Positions 1 to 7,671 of a stretch of 46,152 nt of DNA are shown here, one piece after another. The stretch covers positions 1 through 46,152 of the forward strand of contig JAGAKF010000075.1 in NCBI GenBank assembly GCA_017625835.1, read 5' to 3'. Source of the stretch: Clostridia bacterium (lineage in GTDB: Bacteria > Bacillota > Clostridia > Oscillospirales > Acutalibacteraceae). Made by a program: the position numbers and the translations under genes. How positions within the stretch are numbered: position 1 is the stretch's first letter; every line of letters begins with the position of its first letter. The notes under the pieces are model-generated. The model searched no databases. It was not told the origin of the DNA and saw nothing but the letters and a program-made list of their open reading frames with translations.

Positions 1-3
1 AAT

Positions 4-1290
4 TTAAATTTTTTCTTTTATTTTCGGCATTATCGGGAAGCTTGCCAGGATACCTGCCGCAAGATAAAATTTGTAGTTATCGAGGTAGAAAATTGTTTTT
101 TCGTCAAACAACTGGGCACCCGACATAAAGAACATTGTTTTAAGGTAACTGAGCGCATCGGCGATTGAATCCGAACGGAACAGAACCCAACCGATGATAA
201 CAAAAAGCATAGTGTAAATGTGGTTGAAAAACTTGACTTTTTCAGGGAATTTCGTAAGCTTTTCAAAAGCAAGAAGAAGAAAATAAAGAAGTCCCCACAC
301 GACAAAGGTCCAGTTCGCACCGTGCCATACACCCGTAAGAAGCCAGACGACAAAGAGGTTAAAAATGAGACGTGATTTTTTCTTAACACGGCTTCCACCG
401 AGAGGAAAGTACACGTAGTCTCTGAACCACGTACCGAGCGAGATGTGCCACCTGCGCCAGAATTCGCTTACGGATTTTGAAATATACGGATAGTCAAAGT
501 TTTCAAGGAAATGGAAACCGAACATTTTGCCCAGACCGATAGCCATTTCACTATAACCTGCAAAGTCGAAGAAAATCTGCAATGTGTATGCGATTGCACC
601 GACCCATGCTGTTGCAACAGAAATTTCTGAATTTCCGAAAATTCCGTCGGCAACTACAGCGACATTGTTTGCAATCAGAACTTTTTTGCAGAAACCGAGC
701 ATAAAGCGGTAAACACCGTTTGAAAAATCGTCAAAAGTTTCCTTGCGAAAATTTATCTGGTCGGCGATTGTCTGATAGCGTACAATCGGACCTGCAATAA
801 GCTGCGGGAAAAATGATATATACAGAGCAACATTGAACGGATTTTTCTGAACGGCACCGTTTCCGCGGTAAACGTCGATAACATATGACATAGCCTGAAA
901 CGTAAAGAATGAAATACCAATGGGAAGTGCTATATCGAGAGTGTCAAGGTTTGTCGAAAAAAGAGCATTGATGTTTTCAAGAGTGAACGTAAGATATTTA
1001 AAAACAAACATCATTCCGAGGTTTACGATCACTGACAAGCCGACAAACAGACGCGCTTTCGTCGGACTGCTGTCTTTGAACTTTGCAACTCCGAGACCGA
1101 AAAGCCAGTTAAGAAAAATTGAGGCGAGCATCAGAATAACGAAAAAAGGTTCGCCCCAAGCGTAGAAAAATATACTTGAGAATATAAGTATCGCATTACG
1201 GAAGGTAAGCGATTTAATTATCGGGTTGTAATAGAGTATGAGAACAGCAGGCAAAAACAGGAACAAAAACGTTGTTGATGAAAATACCAC
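4..1290 (-). CDS. MBOAT family membrane O-acyltransferase (AlgI/DltB-like)
   Basis: A 428-residue polytopic membrane protein of the MBOAT family, which transfers acyl groups (often acetyl) onto polysaccharides, teichoic acids or other surface glycans. The N-terminus has the family's MVFSS start followed by a hydrophobic helix. Also visible are the loop FWRRWHISLGTWFRDYVY, the PLGGSR motif and the active-site histidine in LTGVWHGANW near residue 321. An upstream GTG at 1296 is possible, but GTG 1290 sits about 9 nt after AGGAG and gives the canonical family N-terminus. The C-terminus ends soon after the last helices (MPKIKEKI), a little short for AlgI proteins. The acyl acceptor cannot be told. 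AlgI-type enzymes usually work with an SGNH-fold partner encoded next to them; here that would lie beyond the left edge. Confidence 0.9.
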   Translation of the reverse strand: MVFSSTTFLFLFLPAVLILYYNPIIKSLTFRNAILIFSSIFFYAWGEPFFVILMLASIFLNWLFGLGVAKFKDSSPTKARLFVGLSVIVNLGMMFVFKYLTFTLENINALFSTNLDTLDIALPIGISFFTFQAMSYVIDVYRGNGAVQKNPFNVALYISFFPQLIAGPIVRYQTIADQINFRKETFDDFSNGVYRFMLGFCKKVLIANNVAVVADGIFGNSEISVATAWVGAIAYTLQIFFDFAGYSEMAIGLGKMFGFHFLENFDYPYISKSVSEFWRRWHISLGTWFRDYVYFPLGGSRVKKKSRLIFNLFVVWLLTGVWHGANWTFVVWGLLYFLLLAFEKLTKFPEKVKFFNHIYTMLFVIIGWVLFRSDSIADALSYLKTMFFMSGAQLFDEKTIFYLDNYKFYLAAGILASFPIMPKIKEKI

Positions 1291-1323
1291 GGTCACACAC
1301 TCCTTTCTCGAATTTCAACCTTC

Positions 1324-1352
1324 ATTATACTATATATGAAAAATCTTTGCAA
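1324..1352 (-). promoter_or_regulatory. Sigma-A type promoter for the MBOAT gene
   Basis: On the minus strand, TTGCAA (1347-1352) and TATAAT (1324-1329) are separated by exactly 17 nt, about 30 nt upstream of the start codon. It lies between the terminator of the upstream gene and the MBOAT gene, so the MBOAT gene probably has its own transcript. Confidence 0.7.
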
Positions 1353-1358
1353 GCAACA

Positions 1359-1394
1359 AAAAGGACTGCTCCGCACAGGCGAAGCAGTCTTTTG
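1359..1394 (-). terminator. Intrinsic terminator of the FAD-dehydrogenase gene
   Basis: The arms 1364-1374 and 1379-1389 (GACTGCTCCGC / GCGAAGCAGTC) form a stem with one mismatch. On the minus strand it is followed by a T-rich tract, 15 nt after the stop codon at 1404. Confidence 0.8.
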
Positions 1395-1403
1395 AAAATA
1401 GTC

Positions 1404-2795
1404 TTAATAAATTTCGCGTCCCATAAGAACACCCATAACAGATGCCATCATAAGGCCTCTTGTCCAACCGCTGGAGTCACCGAGGCAGTGAAGATTTTCA
1501 ACGTTTGTGTTGAATTTAGAATCCATCTTGACTCGGTTACTGTAAAACTTCAGTTCGGGTGAATAAAGCAAGGTTTCGTATGAAGCGAAGCCGGGCGCAA
1601 CGTGGTCGACAGCCTGAATGAAGCCGATGATATTAGTCATCGCTCTGTAAGGCATAGCTGCTGTAATGTCGCCTGCAACGGCATCAGGGAGAGTCGGCTT
1701 AAGGTTGGAGAAATAAAGTTCCTTTTCCCAGGTGCGCTTACCGTCAAGAATATCGCCGAAACGCTGAACGAGAATGTGTCCCGTACCGAGCATATTCGTA
1801 AGCTCACCGACCTTCTGCGCATAAGAAATCGGTTGGTTGAAGGGGTGAGAGAAATTATGTGAGCAGAGAATCGCAAGGTTGGTGTTGTCAGATTTCAGCT
1901 CCTTGTATGAATGACCGTTAACAACTGCGAGATCGTTATCGTAGTTTTCCTGGCTTACAAAACCGCCGGGATTCTGACAGAATGTGCGAACCTTGTTTTT
2001 GAACGGACGGGGATAGCCGATGAGCTTGGATTCGTAAAGCACCTCGTTAACCTCTTCCATAACTTCGTTTCGTACTTCAACGCGAACACCGATATCTACC
2101 GTTCCGGGAAGATGTGCAATGTCGTGCTCGGCGCAGATTTTCTCAAGCCAGTCAGCACCTCTGCGTCCTGTGGCGACGATCGTCTTGTCAGCGTAGATTT
2201 CTGTTTCTTTGCCGTGGTTGTCGTGGATTATAACGCCGTTACACTTTTTTCCTTCGAGAATAATATCCGAACACTCACAGCCAAAATAAATTTCAACGCC
2301 GTTTGCAATAAGATATTTTTCAATCGCAAGGTAGATATCCTGTGCTTTTTCAGTTCCGAGGTGGCGTATGGGGCAGTCAACGAGCTTGAGACCCGCCTGA
2401 ATTGCACGTGAACGGATTTTCTTAACGGCATCTGGGTTGCTGATACCTTCGATTTTTGTATCCGCACCGAATTCGAGATATATTGAATCTGTGTAATCAA
2501 TTGTTTCCTGTGCAAGCACCTCACCGATAAGTGACGGAAGATCACCGCCAACCTCGTAACTTAATGAAAGCTTGCCGTCGGAGAACGCACCTGCGCCAGA
2601 AAAGCCTGTTGTAATATGGCAGTAGGGCTTACAGCTTACACACTTTTTGGTTTTCGATTTCGGGCAATGTCTGTTTTCAACGGACTGACCTTTTTCAACG
2701 ATTACGATATGCTTTTTTGTGCCTTTTCGAATCATTTCAAGAGCAGTAAAAATGCCCGCAGGACCTGCACCGATGATAACTACATCTGTTTTCAT
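1404..2795 (-). CDS. FAD-dependent dehydrogenase/oxidoreductase (COG2509-like)
   Basis: A 463-residue flavoprotein. The N-terminal dinucleotide-binding motif is VVIIGAGPAGIFTALEM. A Cys-rich segment follows (HCPKSKTKKCVSCKPYCH), then TTGFSGAGAFSDGKL, a signature I associate with the uncharacterised NAD(FAD)-utilising dehydrogenase group COG2509. A GDSSGWTRGLMMAS segment near the C-terminus fits the second FAD-contacting region. The start at ATG 2795 is placed by GGGAGG 5 nt upstream; a TTG 15 nt earlier would read through that ribosome binding site and is unlikely. The substrate is unknown and there is no signal peptide, so it is cytosolic. It is transcribed alone, from its own promoter and with its own terminator. 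Confidence 0.85.
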   Translation of the reverse strand: MKTDVVIIGAGPAGIFTALEMIRKGTKKHIVIVEKGQSVENRHCPKSKTKKCVSCKPYCHITTGFSGAGAFSDGKLSLSYEVGGDLPSLIGEVLAQETIDYTDSIYLEFGADTKIEGISNPDAVKKIRSRAIQAGLKLVDCPIRHLGTEKAQDIYLAIEKYLIANGVEIYFGCECSDIILEGKKCNGVIIHDNHGKETEIYADKTIVATGRRGADWLEKICAEHDIAHLPGTVDIGVRVEVRNEVMEEVNEVLYESKLIGYPRPFKNKVRTFCQNPGGFVSQENYDNDLAVVNGHSYKELKSDNTNLAILCSHNFSHPFNQPISYAQKVGELTNMLGTGHILVQRFGDILDGKRTWEKELYFSNLKPTLPDAVAGDITAAMPYRAMTNIIGFIQAVDHVAPGFASYETLLYSPELKFYSNRVKMDSKFNTNVENLHCLGDSSGWTRGLMMASVMGVLMGREIY

Positions 2796-2808
2796 AAAAC
2801 GACCTCCC

Positions 2809-2861
2809 AAAAAATAAAACCGCCGATAATCAATCCATCGTAATGGACCGATAACCGACGG
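2809..2861 (-). terminator. Long hairpin plus T-tract in the leader of the FAD-dehydrogenase gene
   Basis: Arms 2843-2861 and 2820-2838 can form about 18 of 19 pairs (several G-U) around a 4-nt loop. On the minus strand the T-rich tract 2809-2819 follows at once. It looks like an intrinsic terminator, but it lies between a good promoter (2883-2911) and the start codon (2795). It may attenuate this gene, terminate read-through from the esterase gene, or do both. Confidence 0.65.
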
Positions 2862-2882
2862 AAATCAATCTCGTTACAATCC

Positions 2883-2911
2883 ATTCTATCACTTGCAAAA
2901 AAATTTGTCAA
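2883..2911 (-). promoter_or_regulatory. Sigma-A type promoter for the FAD-dehydrogenase gene
   Basis: On the minus strand, a perfect TTGACA (2906-2911), a 17-nt spacer and TAGAAT (2883-2888). The expected transcript start near 2876 is about 15 nt before the leader hairpin. Confidence 0.75.
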
Positions 2912-2941
2912 CAAGCCCAAAGACGGATAAAAGAATATCTT

Positions 2942-3790
2942 TTATAACGATATTCCGAGAATAAAGCTGTAAATTGTGCCTGCAAAATGGAAGATGAAAC
3001 CGCAGATATCAAGGAACATCGTGAAGGTTTCGGGGATGTCAATATTCTCACCCTGCACAGAAATGATCGGTTGAACACTTTTACCGAGACCGTTATCATA
3101 AAGTGTGCTAAGAATTGTCTGTGCGATAATCTCGTTGCCCTTAACGCTCGGATGTATCTCATCACCTGCAAAGTTTGCAAGGTCATCGCCCAGTGCCGTT
3201 CCGACGTCAACGATAATAATTTCATCGGGATTTTCAGTTGCAAAACGTTCGATAGCTGAGTTAAGTCTGTCTGCCGCCTGCTGATATGGAGCACGAAGAT
3301 AGCCTGACTGAGGGTTATAAAGAGTCTGCATAAGAATGACTGCATCCTCGTTGTGCTCATTAATGATATCAACTATCGTGCTGAAATTCGAATAGAAGTT
3401 TTCAGCAATGCTGTCAAATGTAGTATAGTCGTTTTTAACCATCGCATCAAACATAAGATCGATAAGGTTATTCATAAGGAAATCGTTACCGCCGATTGAA
3501 ATGCTGATTATGTCTGCTTTTTCAAGGTCAGCAATAACCTCAGGATCAGAAAGGCGGTTGATAAGATTTGTTGTAGTGTGACCGGGGACAGCGTGGTTTG
3601 CATATTCGTAGCCGTTTGTATCGGCAACGATTTTTCCGTAGCATGCCTCAGGAGCATTGGTGAGGCCTGAACCGTAAGCGATTGAATCGCCTAGAACAAG
3701 GTAAAACGGCTTATCGGCTGCAAAAGCAGAAACACCTACAGCACATAAGCACATAACCAAAGACAAGACTATTGCGATAAATTTTTTCAT
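2942..3790 (-). CDS. Secreted SGNH/GDSL-type esterase/lipase
   Basis: A 282-residue protein with a signal peptide (MKKFIAIVLSLVMCLCAVG...AFA), so it is exported. The SGNH hydrolase blocks are clear: nucleophile Ser in LVLGDSIAYGSG, the Gly in NHAVPGHTT, Asn in SIGGNDFLMN, and the catalytic Asp/His in DEIHPSVKGNEII. These enzymes cleave esters, commonly acyl groups on carbohydrates or lipids. The start at ATG 3790 follows AAGGAG and begins a normal signal peptide; an ATG 36 nt upstream is less likely. The last 25 residues (from TMFLDICGFIF) are strongly hydrophobic, unusual for a soluble SGNH enzyme and possibly a membrane anchor. The substrate is unknown. Confidence 0.88.
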   Translation of the reverse strand: MKKFIAIVLSLVMCLCAVGVSAFAADKPFYLVLGDSIAYGSGLTNAPEACYGKIVADTNGYEYANHAVPGHTTTNLINRLSDPEVIADLEKADIISISIGGNDFLMNNLIDLMFDAMVKNDYTTFDSIAENFYSNFSTIVDIINEHNEDAVILMQTLYNPQSGYLRAPYQQAADRLNSAIERFATENPDEIIIVDVGTALGDDLANFAGDEIHPSVKGNEIIAQTILSTLYDNGLGKSVQPIISVQGENIDIPETFTMFLDICGFIFHFAGTIYSFILGISL

Positions 3791-3814
3791 TATAAACACT
3801 CCTTTTCTTCTGGA

Positions 3815-3843
3815 AATGTAACACACCGCCGACGTGCTGTCAA
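3815..3843 (-). promoter_or_regulatory. Promoter for the GDSL esterase gene
   Basis: On the minus strand TTGACA (3838-3843), a 17-nt spacer and TACATT (3815-3820), ending about 25 nt before the start codon. Confidence 0.65.
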
Positions 3844-3872
3844 TAGATAATAACCGCTGTATGTATGGTCAG

Positions 3873-3901
3873 TTGCATTTGAAAAAGAAAAATGGTATAG
3901 T
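3873..3901 (+). promoter_or_regulatory. Promoter for the GH5 gene
   Basis: TTGCAT (3873-3878), a 17-nt spacer and TATAGT (3896-3901), 31 nt before the GH5 start codon. It is divergent from the esterase promoter 30 nt away. Confidence 0.65.
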
Positions 3902-3932
3902 AATATAAAATACAGCAAAGTGAGGGTACGGT

Positions 3933-5396
3933 ATGGATAAAATCAGAGCTTCCGGAACAGTCCTTGTGGATGACAAGGGCAGAGAACGCATTTTCCACGG
4001 TGTGAATTTTGTGGATAAAAGCGACTATATTTTTGGCGAACAGAAGGTCCAGGACCTCGATGAAGAGATGATAAAGAAGATTGCCGAAAACGGCGTCAAT
4101 CTTATCAGACTCGGATTTACTTGGGCAAAGATTGAGCCTGCGCCCGGTGCGTACAACGATGAGTATCTTGATAAACTCGCAGAAACTATCGATCTTCTGG
4201 AAAAGTACAATATCTACGCTTTTCTTGATATGCATCAGGACCTATATTCTTCTACAACAAACTCGGACGGTGCTCCTGCGTGGGCAGTTCTTCTTGACGG
4301 TATTCCGGTTAAACCAATGAAGTTCGTCTGGGCAGAGGGTTATTTCTGGGGCAAAGCCTGCCACAGAGCCTTTGATAACTTCTGGGCAAATAAAAAGGTC
4401 AAAGGTAAAGGTTTGCAGGACTATTATGCGGACTGTTGGGCACATATCGTTGAAAGGCTTGGCGATAAACCTGCAGTTATCGGCTTCGATGTTATGAATG
4501 AACCTTTCCCCGGTTCACCCGGCGGTAAGGTGTTCAAAAGAATTGTTGCAGGCGCAGTCAAAACGATTCTTTTCGATTCGGAGATTAAACGTACCGATCT
4601 TATCAAAGAGCTTTTTGATAAAGAAGATCCGATCGGTAAAGTTCTTACACACATTGAATACGATCCGTTCCACAGGATTACAAGATCTTCTGAAGAGCTT
4701 ATCAGAATTTTCGACACGAGGGTTTATGCGCCTTTTCTTGCAAAGGTTGCAGCGAAAATCCGTGAGAAGAGTGCTAAACTGCTCTTTATGGAAAATTGCT
4801 ACTATTCAAATCTCGGAATTCCGTTCTGTGCACCGCCTATCAAGGTGAACGGCAAGCGTGACAATAACCAGGTTTTCGCACCGCACGCATACGACCTTAT
4901 GGTTGACACTCCGTCGTATAAGTTTGCACATAACGGAAGAGTTGCGGGTATCTTCGGTGAGCACAGAAAAAGTCAGGAGAGGCTTGATGTGCCCGTAATC
5001 GTAGGTGAGTGGGGCAGCTTTGGTGACGATACTGATGATTGGCTTCCGCATATACAGCATCTTTTCGAAGTTTTCGAAGGCTATAAATGGAGCCATACAT
5101 ATTGGGCATACATTCCCGGATTCTTTGAAAACCGCCTTATGAAAGTTTTCCGCCGTCCTTATCCGAAGGCAGTTGCAGGAAAGATTGAAAACTACCACTA
5201 TGACCTCGAAGAAAAAGAATTCACCCTCACATTCACACAGGGAGAGGATGATCATACTGACACCGTAATCGGCACACCGTTTGAGGTCGAAAGCGTAACT
5301 GTTGACGGAAAGGAAAGAAAAGGAACGTTTAAAAATTACGAGCTTGTTCTTAAAACAAAACCGGGCAAACACAGCGTAAAGGTCAAAGTTAAATAA
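3933..5396 (+). CDS. GH5 glycoside hydrolase, endoglycoceramidase-like
   Basis: A 487-residue glycoside hydrolase of clan A. The TIM-barrel motifs are GVNLIRLGFTWAKIEP, FLDMHQDLYSS and GFDVMNEPFPGSPGG, with acid/base Glu near residue 190 (NEP) and nucleophile Glu near residue 359 (VGEWGSFGDD). The DMHQDLYS and AFDNFWAN segments are those of the endoglycosylceramidase/glucosylceramidase branch of GH5 rather than of cellulases. A C-terminal beta-rich domain follows (about 410-487). The start at ATG follows GAGGG. No signal peptide is visible, so the enzyme appears cytosolic, which is odd for an endoglycoceramidase and could mean imported glycolipid or steryl/alkyl glycoside substrates. The gene is monocistronic, with its own promoter and terminator. 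Confidence 0.88.
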   Translation: MDKIRASGTVLVDDKGRERIFHGVNFVDKSDYIFGEQKVQDLDEEMIKKIAENGVNLIRLGFTWAKIEPAPGAYNDEYLDKLAETIDLLEKYNIYAFLDMHQDLYSSTTNSDGAPAWAVLLDGIPVKPMKFVWAEGYFWGKACHRAFDNFWANKKVKGKGLQDYYADCWAHIVERLGDKPAVIGFDVMNEPFPGSPGGKVFKRIVAGAVKTILFDSEIKRTDLIKELFDKEDPIGKVLTHIEYDPFHRITRSSEELIRIFDTRVYAPFLAKVAAKIREKSAKLLFMENCYYSNLGIPFCAPPIKVNGKRDNNQVFAPHAYDLMVDTPSYKFAHNGRVAGIFGEHRKSQERLDVPVIVGEWGSFGDDTDDWLPHIQHLFEVFEGYKWSHTYWAYIPGFFENRLMKVFRRPYPKAVAGKIENYHYDLEEKEFTLTFTQGEDDHTDTVIGTPFEVESVTVDGKERKGTFKNYELVLKTKPGKHSVKVKVK

Positions 5397-5416
5397 TTAA
5401 AGTCAGATTATTTTTG

Positions 5417-5449
5417 AATCCGTGATGCGAAAGTGTCACGGATTTTTTA
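5417..5449 (+). terminator. Intrinsic terminator of the GH5 gene
   Basis: A perfect 9-bp stem (AATCCGTGA 5417-5425, TCACGGATT 5436-5444) followed by a T-run, 20 nt after the GH5 stop. Confidence 0.9.
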
Positions 5450-5546
5450 TATCAAAAATGAGTAAATTAAAGAAAAAAGAAGAAAATTAAAGAAAATAAG
5501 AGTAAATTAAATATTATTCTTAAAAATCAAACCACCAAAAATAAAA

Positions 5547-5628
5547 TTTGACTTTTTCTGACCTTTGACGAAAGGTCAAAGAAGGTCTATAATTTATCAC
5601 AGAAAGGTCAAGGAAAGTCAAAGTCAAA
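5547..5628 (+). promoter_or_regulatory. ctsR operon promoter with several CtsR boxes
   Basis: The promoter is TTGACG (5565-5570), a 17-nt spacer and a consensus TATAAT (5588-5593). CtsR binds direct heptamer repeats of the form (A/G)GTCAAA-NAN-(A/G)GTCAAA. I see a match on the plus strand at 5606-5622 (GGTCAAG-GAA-AGTCAAA) with another half site overlapping at 5622-5628. A match on the minus strand lies at 5547-5563. A box covering the spacer and -10 (5574-5590, GGTCAAA-GAA-GGTCTAT) has a degenerate second half. CtsR bound here would block its own operon, and heat or McsB activity would release it. Confidence 0.85.
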
Positions 5629-5647
5629 AAAGAAAGGGGTTGATGAT

Positions 5648-6097
5648 ATGAGTATGAGTAACGTCATCGCGCAGATGATACTCGAAATGATGCAGGAGGC
5701 GGGCGAGACCGAAATCCAGCGTAACGAACTTGCACAGACACTTGGCTGTGTACCCAGTCAGATTAACTACGTCATATCGTCACGTTTTACACCCGAACAG
5801 GGGTATATCGTAGAAAGCAGACGAGGCGGCGGCGGTTATATCCGTATTGCGCGCATAAAATATGATAAAAGCACGATGCTGATGCACGTTGTAAATACGG
5901 TGGGCAACAGTATAGACGAAGCAACCTGCAGAGCGCATATCTATAATCTGAATTATCAGAATATAATTTCAGCAGATGCTTCAAGGCTTATTCTTTCAGC
6001 GGTAAGCGACAAATGCTACCGCGAGCTTGAGCCTCAGCTGAGGGACAGAGTGCGTGCAACAATTTTTAAACAAATGCTATTAAACGTGAAAGGATGA
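5648..6097 (+). CDS. ctsR: Transcriptional repressor CtsR
   Basis: A 149-residue CtsR, the repressor of class III heat-shock genes. The N-terminal winged helix-turn-helix is seen as NELAQTLGCVPSQINYVISSRFTPEQGYIVESRRGGGGYIRI, where the glycine-rich RGGGGYI loop is the DNA-binding wing. The C-terminal domain (LSAVSDKCYRELEPQLRDRVRATIFKQML) is the dimer and McsB-sensing region. Length is normal for the family. The start follows GAAAGGGG; an in-frame ATG two codons later is equally placed. It is the first gene of ctsR-mcsA-mcsB-clpC and is autoregulated through the boxes upstream. Confidence 0.96.
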   Translation: MSMSNVIAQMILEMMQEAGETEIQRNELAQTLGCVPSQINYVISSRFTPEQGYIVESRRGGGGYIRIARIKYDKSTMLMHVVNTVGNSIDEATCRAHIYNLNYQNIISADASRLILSAVSDKCYRELEPQLRDRVRATIFKQMLLNVKG

Positions 6098-6103
6098 TTA
6101 TAT

Positions 6104-6613
6104 ATGTTGTGTCAGAATTGCGGAAAAAATGAAGCAACAACTCACATCAAACGAGTTGTAAACGGTGAAACGGCTGAAATGCATCTTTGCGTTTCGTGCG
6201 CGGAACATCTTGGTTACGGGGATATGTTCTCGGGATTCGGTTTTAATCTGGACGGTCTTTTCGGCGGTCTGCTCGGCGAAAATCTTCCTTTGCTCGGTGC
6301 GGAGAGGGAAGAAAAATGCCCCAAGTGCGGTTACACTTTCTCTGACATCGCCAAAAGCGGAAAGTTAGGCTGTGCCGACTGTTACAGAAAATTTTACGAC
6401 AAGCTTTTACCGTCTTTGCAAAGAATTCACGGTAAAATCAAACACACGGGAAAACAGGCGATGGTACCTGTTCAGGTAAACCGTGAGCCGAAAATAAATC
6501 CGGTTGCAAAGCTCAAGGAAGATTTACAGAAAGCGATTGAAGAGCAGAACTTTGAGCAGGCGGCTGTTCTTCGCGACAGAATAAAAGAAATGGAGGCGGA
6601 CAAGAATGAATAA
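6104..6613 (+). CDS. mcsA: McsA, zinc-binding activator of protein arginine kinase McsB
   Basis: A 169-residue protein that binds and stimulates McsB and helps control CtsR. Four Cys-x-x-Cys pairs are visible (CQNCGKNEATTH, CVSCAEH, CPKCGYTF, CADCYRKF), enough for two zinc sites. A C-terminal UVR motif (LKEDLQKAIEEQNFEQAAVLRDRI) resembles the ClpC linker and UvrB/UvrC interaction motif. It starts 6 nt after ctsR and overlaps mcsB by 8 nt, so translational coupling with the kinase is likely. Confidence 0.95.
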   Translation: MLCQNCGKNEATTHIKRVVNGETAEMHLCVSCAEHLGYGDMFSGFGFNLDGLFGGLLGENLPLLGAEREEKCPKCGYTFSDIAKSGKLGCADCYRKFYDKLLPSLQRIHGKIKHTGKQAMVPVQVNREPKINPVAKLKEDLQKAIEEQNFEQAAVLRDRIKEMEADKNE

Positions 6614-7616
6614 GTGGTACGTTGAAAACGGCGAACAGGGTGATATTGTAATAAGTACCCGTGTCCGTCTTGCAAGAAATCTCGAGGATTATCCGTTCCC
6701 TTGCCGTCTTACCGTTAAGGGTAAGGAAAAAGTCTGCGAAGAAATCAAAGATGCGATTCTCTCTGACGACAGTTGGGGATTCGGCTACACATGGATGAAG
6801 GATTTTACAAGAGCGCAGTCAGTCTCTCTTGCGGAAAGACATCTCATCAGCCCCGAATTTGCGTCCGACAGAGCCGGAAGAGCCCTGCTCCTTACTGACG
6901 ACGAAGCTGTGAGCATTATGCTTTGTGAGGAGGACCATATCCGCCTCCAGGTAATGATGGCAGGCCTCGCGCTCAAGGAAGCATACAGTGTTGCCGACAA
7001 AATCGACAACATCATTTCCTCAAAGCTTAACTATGCATACGACGACAGAATCGGTTATCTTACGCAGTGTCCTACAAATCTCGGCACGGCTATGAGAGCA
7101 TCGGTTATGCTTCACCTGCCTGCACTTACACGTTGCGGACAGATCGGAAAACTCGCTTCAACCGTATCGAAGCTCGGTCTTGTTATCCGTGGAGCTTACG
7201 GCGAAGGCAGCAGTCCCAAGGGCGACGTTTATCAGCTCAGCAATCAGATAACTCTCGGAATTTCCGAAGAAGCTGCGCTTAACAATCTTCAGTCAATCAC
7301 ACTTCAGCTTGTAGCTCAGGAAAGAGCTGCAGCGGAAAAACTTATCGAAAATCCCATCGAGGAGGACAGAATCTTCCGCGCTTGGGGTATACTCAAAAAT
7401 GCAAGGGTGCTCAGCGGTGACGAGTTTATGGAGCTTTCGTCACTTTTAAGAATGGGTATCTCTAATAAGTCAATCAATTTTGACATCACAAAGCTCAATG
7501 AGCTTACAACAAGAGTTCAGCCCGCAACAATAAATGCTGCAGAGGGAAAAGAACTTACATCACAGCAGAGGGATATCCTTCGTGCCAAGTGGGTAAGAGA
7601 AGCTCTTGATTCATAA
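6606..7616 (+). CDS. mcsB: Protein arginine kinase McsB
   Basis: A 336-residue member of the phosphagen (guanidino) kinase fold that phosphorylates arginines on CtsR and on misfolded proteins, marking them for ClpCP. Visible motifs are ISTRVRLARNL at the N-terminus, SLAERHLISPEF, the CPTNLGTAMRASVMLHLPAL active-site loop with its conserved Cys, and RGAYGEGSSPKGDVYQLSNQ near the nucleotide-binding region. Length is normal. The start lies inside the 3' end of mcsA, with GGAGG upstream. A hairpin follows the stop. Confidence 0.96.
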   Translation: MNKWYVENGEQGDIVISTRVRLARNLEDYPFPCRLTVKGKEKVCEEIKDAILSDDSWGFGYTWMKDFTRAQSVSLAERHLISPEFASDRAGRALLLTDDEAVSIMLCEEDHIRLQVMMAGLALKEAYSVADKIDNIISSKLNYAYDDRIGYLTQCPTNLGTAMRASVMLHLPALTRCGQIGKLASTVSKLGLVIRGAYGEGSSPKGDVYQLSNQITLGISEEAALNNLQSITLQLVAQERAAAEKLIENPIEEDRIFRAWGILKNARVLSGDEFMELSSLLRMGISNKSINFDITKLNELTTRVQPATINAAEGKELTSQQRDILRAKWVREALDS

Positions 7617-7621
7617 TTTTT

Positions 7622-7652
7622 AAAGCTCCGTGAAAACGGAGCTTTATTTTTT
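7622..7652 (+). terminator. Terminator-like hairpin between mcsB and clpC (possible attenuator)
   Basis: A perfect 10-bp stem (7622-7631 with 7636-7645), a GAAA loop and six T residues at 7647-7652 immediately follow mcsB and precede the clpC ribosome binding site (about 7658-7665). It has the full form of an intrinsic terminator, so some transcripts should stop before clpC. Confidence 0.8.
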
Positions 7653-7671
7653 CAAAAGGGAGGAGATTTTT

